Below are positions 47,507 to 58,041 of a DNA stretch of 64,000 nt, piece by piece. Position 1 is the stretch's first letter; each line of letters starts with the position of its first letter. The notes beneath the pieces were generated by a model. It was not told the DNA's origin and ran no database searches. It saw only the letters and a program-made list of their open reading frames with translations. The translations under genes were made by a program, and so were the position numbers. Origin of the DNA: Sclerotiophoma versabilis (taxonomy: Eukaryota > Ascomycota > Dothideomycetes > Pleosporales > Didymellaceae); NCBI GenBank assembly GCA_012274445.1, contig JAAROD010000058.1:930001-994000 (forward strand). The letters run 5' to 3'.

Positions 47507-49049
47507 GATATTTGACGTGAACTCTTGCTAGCCTCTACTCAGCCTGGCTCAGCCTCGTGAAGCACAGGTAAGACGCAGTATCCAGGTGACTGATGGCGTT
47601 ACAGGCAATTCATTGAGCCCATTGTGGTGATTCGAACGATTCGAATTTTATCGTAGGGAGAAGGAAGTTCGGTATGTGAGTGAAAGTTGCAAGGCTTAGC
47701 CTCGCAAGCGAATGTGCTCAAGGCGCCCAGTTTTGGCCCCCAATTGATACGTATCGGTCAATTGGGCTTTGCGCTACTCCAATCCTGCGAGGTACAGTCA
47801 GCAGCGTCAATCTCATCCCGAAAGATCGATTCGCGAAGCAATCTTGGTCTGGCTTTTGAACCCCACCCTTCTTGGCAGAGGGAAAGCCAGTTGTACGCAG
47901 TCATGGTAAGCTGATCGCTACGCCAATGTTTCGTCCGCAGAGCACCTGTGGAGGTTAAAAACTCAGATCATATCGGTCGAATTCGTACGGCTAAGAAGAA
48001 CCCAGTCGTTCTGAGCTGAGAGTAGACAATCGACCTTAATCGCAGCCCTGCATAGGACCTAGGTACATATGGGGATCGTCGCTCCGCATTGGTGATGAGC
48101 ATGGTAAGGTGTACGCATGTTAGGGATTCCAAATTTACATTTCCACGGGTCATGAAGCGGTTCGTTGTGTTTACCCGTCCGATGGGTATGGCGGGTTTCA
48201 GCCTTGTGGAGGTGATGTGCTTGTGTCGTCCTGCCGGGATGATGACGCTAGCCTTTATCAAAGGCCCGCACCGCACCTTGCCTCCTCTCCTGTTCACATC
48301 CATCATCAGACTGTCATCGATCTATCTCGTTCTTTGATTGCATGTCATTTTATGACTGGTACTATAGTCTACAGACTTTCTGTTGCGCATGCGGCTCTCA
48401 GAATGCCGATGAGCGCTCTCGGGTGCGCACTACGCTATTATACAGACGTCTAGAGTTGATTGCGTAACGAGCCTCATGATGAATAAAGAGTCTGGATAGA
48501 GGAGGTTTCAGCTCTCATGTTGTAGCATAGCTCGAACCTAAGCATCCTAACCCTTTAAATCTTGGAGGGCAGTCAGACAGGCCTTGTCCGTTGTCTGGCA
48601 GCTAATAACCATCCACAAGACTAAAGATGGTTCTGCTTCTGACAAACTGCCCCAGAAGTCCAATAGGCTTCACCACCAAACCAAGGGCTTTTAGATGCTG
48701 TGCTCGAGCCCTTCAGGAACATGTAAGGTAGCGATATCCATGCTGCCATCTCGTTTAGTTGTAGAAGCAGAAGACGGCCTTCAGGGCTTCTATTCCAACG
48801 AAACGAAGAGAAGGCTTAGCGAAGACCAAACATTGAAAGATAAGGTAGCATTGTCCGTTCTGGTTTGAGAGAAGCGACACGTGTACGCGTCGTGATTGCC
48901 ATCTTGTTGTTTCGGTGAGCCACGATGTAAACACTGAAAGCTCTCACCTTCACAACCACTGGTCTTCACCAAAGCCACAACAATATCGACCCAAACAAAG
49001 CCCAACCCGCTGCAGTCGTTACTGCAGTAAGCCTCCAAAAGATAACAAT
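47507..49049. other. Intergenic, 1.5 kb, divergent promoters at both ends
   Basis: The region between two diverging genes (membrane protein on the left, coiled-coil protein on the right). Palindromic ATTCGAACGATTCGAAT occurs near 47630-47646 (two 7-bp ATTCGAA units). Short open frames have no recognisable features. Confidence 0.5.
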
Positions 49050-51082
49050 ATGGCTGTGCCAGCTTCGCTGCAGGCGTTGGCTGGCAAGCTGGGCGTTCCT
49101 TCACCTGAGAGATCACCTGTGAAAATGGAGCACGCGTCTCCACCACCGCCTTCGATTGAAGACACACATGGCGTATTGGAAGACGGAGAAATCAACGAGC
49201 AACAAAGTGCGGCCGCTACGTTTCGTGGTAAGCTTTCCAGTCTGTATGCGTTACTTCTGAGCTCACATACATGGTTGCAGGTGAGCCGCTGCGCACAGTC
49301 GAATACCTTCTGCTAGAGGATCGTTTCAAAAAGCTTGAACGCCAGCACAGCGAGCTTCAAGACTTAGCCTCTGCATACAGCGAGGTGATACGGGGCTTTT
49401 CTCCCACCGGCGGTCAGACTGTGTCCATCGATCAGCTGCAGGCAGAAGCTGGTCATGACGGCCTGAGAGCTAAAGCCCTTGAGGCCGACATGCTCAGACC
49501 ACTCATCAGAGAAGCTGGTGGATTCCAAGCTCTGGTCTCTCAGACTGACAGGATGAGGACACTCATCAGCAAGGCAGGGGGTCTTCGAGAGCTTGAGCAG
49601 TTTGTCTCGGATCTTCGCACGATGCGGGACACACTGGACGAGCTCAAAGGCGCTCAAGGCCTCGTTAACTTGGGTTCGGAAGTTCAAGATCTACTCAAGA
49701 GCAAGCGAAGTTATACCGAGCTTCAGTCTGAGGTTCTTGGTCCCATTGGCCTGAAAGTCAAGGCTGCTAGGTACGACAAGCTCATGAAAGCTTTTGCTGA
49801 TGTACAGTTCGTGACTTCGTTCCAGCAGCCGCCGGCTGGCTGTGCGGCCATGAACCCAGACCGTGCTCGCCTGATCTCTGCCACGCCTCTCGAGGATGAT
49901 CCAGACCGCGATTTGTACGAGGCACCACCTCCTACAGCGCAACCCCACAGCAAGACGGGATCAAACAATACGCCCTTGGGAGGTCCTCAGGAACATGCTG
50001 CTGCCCACCGCGCTAATCAAGCAGGAAGCTCTTCGATATTGAAGCGCAAAGGATCTGAGAACACCACATCCAGCGTGTCAGCAAAGCGCCCGCGAGTTGA
50101 TCTTGGTCGAGATTCAATCATGGGACAGGCCTTGTCACCTACTACCGTCAAGCCTTCTGTGGGTCGAGCCTCGGGTCAGTCGAATGTTATGGGCATAAAG
50201 ACTGGCACTACAGGTTTTGAAAAGACTCGAGCTCAATCTACTGGAGGTAAGGGTGAGGAAACCGTGGCCGGATGTGCAGTTTCTCTGCCCCAAATGCAAA
50301 CAGCATTGGCTCCGCTGAAGATGCCTGACTGGATGCGCTCAGACGTTCGCTTCGGCGAGGTGGGATTCACTTCCACACTCGGAGCACGATTTACTTCTGC
50401 GCCCAGCGCACGAACGCCTGGATCTTCATCTACACCTCCGAGCGAGAATGGTGAACTTCGTGCTGGCATACGATCAGATCCAGTGCGTCTGCCTGCAAAC
50501 AAGCCAAGCCTTCCTCCGTCCTTCTCGAGTGTGAACCCAGAGAACGGCATCGGAGGGTCTCTACGATGGGGATCAATCCCAGCGGCATTCCGTCTCAGCG
50601 TGTTGAAAGAGTCCTTCAAGTATCCTGTTGCGCTTTGGGTAGGTAGCGCCGACGGTTGTATTACCTGGGATGCTTGTCAGTCCTACGATTTGAAGAGAAC
50701 CGCAGAAATCCCCGAAAAACTACTTTTGTTTCTTCTGGGAGAGCTTGCTAAGCATATCAACCCTGAGAATGCCAGCACATACAAAGAAATGGCGCCTAGT
50801 GGCAACACATGCATCGCTAGGTGAGCAACTGCTTCTGCACGGGTCTAGCACGACTGACAGCTCTTTAGGTACGTAGTCGATGGACACAGGTCTTCAGGCC
50901 TGCCGCAAGAGAGACGGGCCTGTCAGACGTGCAACTCAGCCTTGGTTGGAAGCGCACGTCCATGTGCTCTGTTGCAAGATATCAGTGGGATACGAACCAT
51001 CGTCTTCCAGCCACTTCGAGAGAAGTTTCGAGATGACAAGAGGTGGATGGATGGGGGATACTGGATGCAGGAGGCAAGGTAG
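49050..51082 (+). CDS. Coiled-coil protein of unknown function with C-terminal Cys motif
   Basis: Three exons, 49050-49227, 49281-50820 and 50869-51082, encode 643 residues; introns are 53 and 48 nt. Residues 1-60 are Pro/Ser/Glu-rich. A helical region from about 65 to 240 reads as coiled coil: VEYLLLEDRFKKLERQHSEL, then repeated leucine- and Gly-containing units AGGFQALVSQTDRMRTLI and AGGLRELEQFVSDLR. The middle (about 240-500) is Ser/Pro/Lys-rich, with KRKGSENTTSSVSAKRPR as a likely nuclear signal. The last 150 residues look folded: FRLSVLKESFKYPVALWVGS, LLLFLLGELAKHI, and RRACQTCNSALVGSARPCAL, where C-x2-C-x11-C could bind metal. It ends in DKRWMDGGYWMQEAR. I do not recognise the protein; a nuclear scaffold role is only a guess. 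Confidence 0.82.
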
Positions 51083-51398
51083 AGCATGCTGAGTCTGTGT
51101 TGAAAGTGCGCGCTTTGAATGTGAAGAAGGCAGAGTATCGGTCTCACTAAATACTATCGATCTGGTTTGTATCCGCAAGTAGCGAGCAGTTATACGGATG
51201 GACTGTTATCATGTATGATCCGAGGCCATGCAGTGGTTTTTTTACAAAGGTTTCCTGAAACGGCTGCCTGTATTCACCCATCCATCGATATCGCTGCTTG
51301 TATTCACCCGTCGTTCGTCATCGCTGCAGGGGGAGAGGGCTTTTCAGCCAGAGTGGGGACTGTCTTCCTCCAGGGCTGGGTATCAGTGATGTTCATGT
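51083..51398. other. Convergent 3' flanks
   Basis: 316 bp between two converging genes. It contains a direct repeat TGTATTCACCC at 51270-51280 and 51299-51309. No gene is seen. Confidence 0.5.
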
Positions 51399-52064
51399 TT
51401 AGGTTGAAAGGGATGAAATCATAGCAGCGTCGTCGATGCGCTGCATGTCCGGCATGGCGATTCCCATGTCGTACGTGTGTCCACCCTCGGGTTTCTTCAG
51501 CGCTGTTCCCTCGTTCAGGTACAGGATCAGCCTGTATGCAGCATTGCCGTTGAGGTAGTATCGATGCAGCTTCTTGCTTCTGAGGAAGCCCAGACGTTCA
51601 TACAGCTTCAGGCTCGCCGTGTTTGTGATTTCCGTCTCCAAGACCACCTCGTCGGCGTGGCGGGCGGCCATGGCGTCGATGGCCATGCTGACCAGCTTCG
51701 AGGCGATGCCCTTGCCCCGGTGGGACTCCTGGACGGCAAGCATGGCGATGTAGCCGCGGTAGGTGCCGGAGCGGTGGGGCTCGAGCTTGGATACGATGAC
51801 GCCGATGAGGCTGCCGTCATTGTCGAGGGTCTAGCGGGGCGTTGGCAGGCGGCGGGGGCAGCAGCGTGCAGAGGGAGGAAGACGCACCATGAAGCACAGA
51901 TGACCCCATTGGTACAGGAAGTAGCGGTACACATAGATGCTGTAGGGCTCGGAGAGGTCCTTGCCGATCAGCTGCCGTATGGACGGCAGGTACTGCTCCT
52001 CGTGCGCGCCCTCGTACTGGAGGTAGGACAGGGCGGCGGCGGCGTCATCGTTGCTGCCCGCCAT
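51399..52064 (-). CDS. NAA30: NatC catalytic subunit, N-alpha-acetyltransferase (NAA30/MAK3)
   Basis: Two exons, 52064-51888 and 51830-51399, give 202 residues; the 57-nt intron joins HLCFM-TLDNDGSLIGVIV. The protein is a single GNAT domain. Marks of the NatC subunit are DLSEPYSIYVYRYFLYQW near the N-terminus (the substrate-binding helix-loop) and the acetyl-CoA loop YIAMLAVQESHRGKGIASKL with R/Q-G-x-G/A as RGKGIA. Further on, VVLETEITNTASLKLYERLGF closes the GNAT fold and YYLNGNAAYRLIL is the C-terminal strand. It co-translationally acetylates N-terminal Met followed by Leu, Ile, Phe or similar, as part of NatC with NAA35 and NAA38. It diverges from LRO1 with 296 bp between start codons. Confidence 0.93.
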
Positions 52065-52360
52065 AACGCGTGAGAGGCACGAGCAAGCAATGCGGACGTC
52101 AGACCCGTTCCGAGTCGGAATGGCAGAGAGGAACGGAGGGGCGGGGAGGGGGGCGGAGGATCGCTGGCGCGGGCGGTCGCGGGGCGGGCTGCGTGGGCGG
52201 CGATTGGCTGCGCGGGGCTGGAAGGGCATTGCATCACATGCAGGCCGGCGCGCGCGGAGGGAGAGCCGGGGCCTGCATGTGCCAGCAGCCAGAGCTCTGT
52301 TTTCTGCACGGCGCCCGCCAGCCACTGCGACACACACTGCGCGCCTCTCGCCCCGCCGCC
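52065..52360. promoter_or_regulatory. Short divergent promoter, NAA30 / LRO1
   Basis: 296 bp between the two start codons. It is very GC-rich with many CpG and G-run elements (GGGGCGGGGAGGGGGGCGG on the plus strand near 52139-52157). No TATA box is visible, in keeping with a housekeeping-type bidirectional promoter. Confidence 0.65.
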
Positions 52361-54432
52361 ATGTCCTTCCTCAGACGCCGCTTCGGCGGTGGCGCTGCCG
52401 CAGAGCCCTCGCGCGAATCCTCGCCCTCACCGTTGGCCTCGCCCGCGCCCGACGCCTCAGGGCGCCCGCCGAACCTGCGCGTCATCACCGCCGAGCAGCT
52501 GCACACGCTGCAGCAGAAGGGCAAGAGCAAGCATGGCAAGCGCAAGAACTTCTGGGTCTTCGGCCTGGGCGGCGTGTTCGGGCTGGTGCTGGCCGCCTTC
52601 TTCGCCGGCAGCAACGACCTGATCGACCTGAAGAGTATCGAGGGCATGAACCTGGAGAGCCTGATGGAGGCCCTGCCCGCCAACTTTGTCCGGAGCGCGC
52701 AGCAGCTGCAGGTACGGCCGTCTTGTGCGCATGTGGGGCGAGCGCTGATTGACCAAGTTCTCCGTGTAGAAGCAGGAACGCGACGCCGTCAACTACGACT
52801 CGTTCGCCATTGGCATGCACGCGCGCGAGCAGGGCATCCGCGCCCAGCACCCCGTCATCATGATCCCCGGCGTCATCTCCACCGGCCTCGAGTCGTGGAG
52901 CACAGAGGAGGGCGCGCGCCAGTACTTCCGCAAGCGCCTGTGGGGCTCGTGGACCATGATGCGCGCCCTGGTCCTCGACAAGGCCGGGTGGAAGAAGCAC
53001 ATCATGCTCGACAAGGACACCGGCCTCGACCCGCCCGGCGTGAAGCTGCGCGCCGCCCAGGGCTTCGACGCCGCCGACTTCTTCATCACCGGCTACTGGA
53101 TCTGGAACAAGATCCTCGAGAACCTCGCCACCATTGGCTACGACCCCAGCAACGCCTTCACCGCCGCCTACGACTGGCGCATGACCTACCTGAACTACGA
53201 GATCCGCGACCAGTACTTCACCCGTCTCAAGGCGCACATCGAAGTCGCCAACCTCGTCTCCAACAAAAAGGCCGTGCTGCTCTCCCACAGCATGGGCTCC
53301 CAGGTCCTGTACTACTTCCTCCACTGGGTCGAAGCAGAGGGCTACGGCAACGGCGGGAGCGACTGGGTCGAGAAGCACATCGACAGCTGGATCAACATCT
53401 CGGGCTGCATGCTGGGCGCCCTGAAAGACATGCCCGCCGTCCTCAGCGGCGAGATGAAGGACACCGCCCAGCTCAACGCCTTCGCCGTCTACGGCCTCGA
53501 GCGCTTCCTGTCCCGCTACGAGCGCGCTGAAATCTTTCGCGCCATGCCAGGCCTCTCCTCCATGCTTCCCCTGGGCGGCAGCGCCGTCTGGGGCGACCAC
53601 ACTGGTGCACCTGATGACGCACCAGGCCAGAACGTAACCTATGGAAACTTCATCCGCTTCCGCGACACCAACACTACCAACCCCCTGACCTCACAAAACC
53701 TCACCGTTGAGGAGTCGTTGCCCTTCCTCTTCAAAAACACCGAGCCTTGGTTCAAAACCATGATTCAGCGCTCCTATTCCCACGGCGTAGCTCACACCGC
53801 CAAAGTCGTCGAAGACAACCAGCGCATCCCTGCAAAATGGATCAATCCACTAGAGACGCGCCTCCCGCTCGCGCCCAGCTTGAAGATATACTGCTTCTAC
53901 GGCATTGGGAAAGAGACAGAACGTGCATACTACTACCGCGCCGATGACGATCCGCTATCTGGCCTCAACGTTACGTTAGACACTGCCTATACGGCGCCCT
54001 CCAACGGTGAGCCGACCGGCGGTGGTGGCAATGGAGGGGTGGACCATGGTGTTGTGATGGGCGAAGGCGATGGGACGGTGAATCTGCTGAGCTCAGGGTA
54101 CATGTGTGCCAAGGGGTGGAGAATGAAGCGTTATAACCCCGCAGGGGTCCAGATCAAGACTTTTGAGATGAAACACGAGCCTGATAGGTTCAGTCCCAGG
54201 GGTGGGCCGAATACTGGTGAGTCTGGAAGACCCCGGACACCCATACTATTACTGACGAGGAGCAGCGGATCACGTAGATATCCTTGGACGCTCGTCTCTG
54301 AACGATCTCATCCTGCAGGTCGCAGGGGGCAGAGGTGAACTGATCAACGAAACGATTCACTCCAACATTCTCGAGTACGCCGCGAAGGTCAAGATCTATG
54401 AGGAAGAGGATCATGGTTGGTTTGGTCAGTAG
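52361..54432 (+). CDS. LRO1: Phospholipid:diacylglycerol acyltransferase (LRO1/PDAT)
   Basis: Three exons, 52361-52711, 52770-54216 and 54266-54432, encode 654 residues; introns are 58 and 49 nt. A basic cytosolic N-tail ends in KSKHGKRKNFWVFG, followed by one membrane span (LGGVFGLVLAAFFAG). The luminal LCAT-like domain begins HPVIMIPGVISTGLESW, the lid-type start of this family, then GYDPSNAFTAAYDWRMTYLN, then the nucleophile serine in KAVLLSHSMGSQVLYYF. The late acid and His of the triad are in MGEGDGTVNLLS and EHVD-like ADHVDILGRSSLNDL. The enzyme transfers a fatty acid from the sn-2 position of a phospholipid to diacylglycerol in the ER, making triacylglycerol for lipid droplets. Codon use is strikingly GC-rich, especially C-ending, more than in its neighbours, which suggests high expression. 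Confidence 0.95.
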
Positions 54433-55560
54433 TGTCGTCTCCTTTGGGTAAGCACAATTTTAGGCGTTGAGGCAAGACGGTGGGTGGACTGGGAGGTAGG
54501 TTCAAGATTTCTCGAAGATATCCCGACACGAGTCTCCAGTTTAGACACAATGGTTCTGTACTATTTCAAGAGGCTGCAGCCTTCTCAATACATACGCATG
54601 TTTACGTGCGTTTCCTGAGAGACGAATACTCCGCGCTTGTCGCGTGGTGTTGTACTGCTGCATCGGACGAGCCGTTTGCCGTTCAGACCCCCTCACAGCT
54701 GCCGCATGGGACCGCTCCAATATGTGGCAATGCAACTCTCCACACCAAAGATTCGCCATGCCAACGTCGTGTGCTGATGTACTTGGCAGTCGGATACTGA
54801 TACCGACACGTGATCCGGAATGCCGCCTAGGGCATGGATCTTCATCTGCCCAGCGGACAAGCCCGTGCCAGTGGCCGTCCAAGAGCCGCAAGGCCAAGGT
54901 AACACCACCACCGTCATCGACCGTTCCTTCAACAGTCCCCACCAGCGCCGGCTCTGCACCCTGGATCAATACAATTGGCCCACTTGCGGCTCAGACTTCA
55001 GGCCCTCCCTTTCGCATTACAGAAGCTCAGATACAGCTGCTGTCAATCGCACCGCTACACCTCAAGCATGGAGGTCCCCATCTTGTTTCCAGATACTACA
55101 AAACTTATTGTAGTCTTGAATTACTTGTGGAGCAACGAAATGTGATAAGTAGGCGTGGCGTGACTGTCTGCCTTCCCATGGTTTGGGTAGAGTCCGCCCT
55201 CGCACTCCGCCGCCAAGTGCATGCTGCCTTCCGCCCAGCAAAGCCAACAGTCTACAAGGATCCACTATGACATGGGCTGAGAGTGCTTTCACAAGCCGAT
55301 CTTTGAACGTCTTCACTTGGCGTGGGCGCTCCATGCCTGATCTTACGCATCGTTACATCTGCCAACCCCAAGCAAACGGTGTGGAGAAAGCGATCCTGGA
55401 GTGACTAGACCCCACGGAGAGCATGGAGAAAACCTGGGGCGCGCAGGACCCACGTATATAAGCTGTTGTGCCATTGCCCAGTCGCAGGCTCTTCTGACCA
55501 CTGCCCATTTCCACGTCTGGTGTGCAATTCCGTAGCAGACGCACACCACTCCAGCCCAGC
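54433..55560. other. Intergenic, promoter of the sugar-type transporter
   Basis: 1.1 kb. Two overlapping frames (54541-54969 minus, 54644-55270 plus) are open but contradict each other and have no motif. The final 120 bp contain the transporter's TATA box and leader. Confidence 0.5.
55455..55461 (+). promoter_or_regulatory. TATA box of the sugar-type transporter
   Basis: TATATAA, 100 bp upstream of the start codon at 55561, followed by a pyrimidine-rich stretch. Position and sequence suit a core promoter of a regulated fungal gene. Confidence 0.6.
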
Positions 55561-57705
55561 ATGTCGAAACGAAACCCTGATATCGAGGCTACTGAACCTG
55601 ATGTCTCGCTTTCGGGCAACAGCAGCAAGTCGGACCTCAACTCGACCTACCACGCCGAACACGCGACCAACCTGGGCCACCAGGAGCAGGGCGGCCGTCA
55701 AGCGTCTGTGGCCGCCAAGCTGCGTAACCCCCTGGCGGGCCTGAGCGAGCAGCAAGTCATCGCCGATGTGGATGCGTGGTGTGTTGAGAAAGGGCTGGTG
55801 GAGCATCAAGATGCATTCCGCAAAGGAGCGCTGATAGCACGCATGGGCCAGCGTGACGACGGGTACGAATACGTCAGCCAGCTGAGCGAGGAAGAGAAGG
55901 CGATTTTCAGAAACGAGCAGGCCCACCGCTGGTCGCAGCCGTTCATGCTGTATTTCCTCGTCATATTGTGTGCCGGCTCGGCTATCGTCCAGGGCATGGA
56001 TCAGACTGCTGTCAACGGCGCGCAGCTCTTCTACTTTGACGAGTTTGGCATAGAAGATGTCTGGCTGCAGGGCCTGTTGAATGGTGCACCGTACCTCTGT
56101 TCTGCACTCATCGGATGTTGGAGTAATGCGCCGCTGAACTTTTACTTTGGCCGCCGCGGAACTATCTTCATCTCTTGTATCATCTCTTTCATCACTGGAA
56201 TCTGGATGGCTGCTGCGAACAAGTAAGTCTAGGGCTGAATTGAGAAGCTTGTGCAATGTCACTGACAACCTCCAGCTGGGTCAACCTCCTGATTGCTCGA
56301 TTCGCGCTGGGCTTCGCAGTCGGCGCCAAATCATCTACCACTCCTGTTTACGCCGCAGAGAGCGCGCCCAAGCAAGTGAGGGGTGCTCTGACTATGATGT
56401 GGCAGATGTGGACTGCGTTCGGCATCATGTTGGGCTTCGTCGTGTCAGTGGCGTTCCAAAACACAACCATCTTCGGTGAAGGATCGCAATGGCGGTGGAT
56501 GCTAGCCAGCACATCAATTCCTCCTCTGATTGTCTGCCTCCAAGTCTACTTCTGTCCAGAGGTGCGTTGCCACTCCCAAACTTGCAGTCAAGAACATAGC
56601 TAACGCACTTTAGTCTCCGAGGTGGTACATGGAGAAGGGCAAGTTCGACAAGGCATTCACCGCGCTCTGTCGTCTCCGCAACCACAAAATCCAGGCCACT
56701 CGCGACATGTACTACGCGTACAAGCTGCTCGAAGTTGAGCAGGCCGAGCGGGCGGGCAGGTCGCTGTGGAAAGAGTTCTTCACAGTGCGCCGCAACCGCC
56801 GCGCAGCACAGTCGTCTTTCTTCGTCATGTTCATGCAGCAATTCTGCGGTGTACGTCCTGAACCCCAAACCCCTCTTCCATCCCATATCTAACAATTGTG
56901 CCAACAGGTCAACGTCATTGCGTACTACTCGTCATCCATCTTCCAGGAAGCCGGCTTCTCGCGCTCCGAAGCCCTGCTCACCAGCATGGGCACGGGGATA
57001 ACCAACTTCGTCTTCGCCATCCCCGCAATCTACACCATCGACACCTTCGGCCGGCGCAACCTGCTGCTCACCACCTTCCCGCTCATGGGCCTGTGTCTGC
57101 TATGGTGCGGCATGTCGTTCTTCCTGCCGCAGGAGTTGGTCGACGGCGAGCTACGGCCAACAAAGCAGCGCCTCGGTTCCATCGCAGCCGCAATCTACAC
57201 CTTCATGGCAGTATACTCGCCAGGCGAAGGACCCGTGCCGTTCACCTACTCGGCCGAAGCATTCCCGCTGCACCTGCGCGACATCGGCATGTCGTTCGCG
57301 ACCGCCACCTGCTGGGGCTTCAACTTCATCCTCTCGCTGACCTGGCCCGCGCTGGTCGATGCCTTCACCCCCCAGGGCGCGTTCGGATGGTACGCCGCCT
57401 GGAACTTCTTCGGCTGGATATACTGCTACTTCCTGCTCCCGGAGACCAAGAACCTGACGCTGGAAGAGCTGGATACCGTGTTTGCCGTCGGTAACCGCGA
57501 GTTTGCTGGCTACTACACTAAGAAGCTGCCGTGGTACTTGCAGAAGAATGTGATGAGGACCCGTGTTGAGCCGTTTCCGCAGCTGTTCGATCTGCACGAT
57601 GATCCCGTTCCTGAGGGCGCGATTAAGGGAGGTGCTGATATGGGGTTCGGAGAGAAGAAGGCAATTCCTCCGGATGTCGGCGCTGTGGGCGGCGTGATGG
57701 GGTGA
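55561..57705 (+). CDS. MFS sugar-type transporter (SP family)
   Basis: Four exons, 55561-56222, 56276-56561, 56614-56850 and 56908-57705, encode 660 residues; introns are 52-57 nt. The cytosolic N-tail is long (about 135 residues) and includes IADVDAWCVEKGLVEHQDAF, a feature of one group of fungal inositol/polyol-type carriers. The first span leads to GMDQTAVNGAQLFYFDEFGI. Other marks are the motif FGRRGTIFI after span 2, PVYAAESAPKQVRGALTMMW, PESPRWYMEKG, QFCGVNVIAYYSSSIF in span 7, and PETKNLTLEELD after span 12. It is a plasma-membrane proton-sugar or polyol symporter by family, with the exact substrate unknown. The C-tail ends in a Gly-rich segment. A TATA box lies 100 bp upstream. Confidence 0.92.
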
Positions 57706-58041
57706 GGGATAGGTAGAGATGGGGATGTGCGGCATACGTGTTTCGAGAATGGAGTGTGCGGTCTTGAAGTTGAGGGCGATGAGTGAACGAGCTAGATACC
57801 CGTCATTTTGCAATACGAACCTAATATGTCTTTTTGCCAGCAACGAGGCGCACTATCCTGCAAGCGCGTAGACGAACAATCCGTTTGTGAGAAGATGAAT
57901 ATGAACATCCTGCATTTGACAGTAGATAATACAGCATAGTACTCCAATGCAGTGTATTATCCAAGAACTCCCCCACAATGCCGCGCATAGCCATAACGCC
58001 AGTGCAATGCCCGAAACTCCACCGCTACCCAAGTCTACAAA
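57706..58041. other. Convergent 3' flanks, transporter and RAD54
   Basis: 336 bp between two converging genes. No gene, repeat or hairpin stands out. Confidence 0.5.

Noticed and set aside
47630..47646. TTCGAA-rich segment resembling a tRNA T-arm
   Set aside because: Only a pair of ATTCGAA units; no acceptor, D or anticodon stem can be formed around it.
52485..53600. 371-codon minus-strand frame opposite LRO1
   Set aside because: Antisense shadow of a strongly C-ending codon gene; such bias removes stops on the opposite strand. The true LRO1 frame has full family motifs.
54541..55270. Overlapping 142-codon (minus) and 208-codon (plus) frames between LRO1 and the transporter
   Set aside because: They contradict each other, lack motifs, and the region is the natural place for the LRO1 3' flank and transporter promoter.
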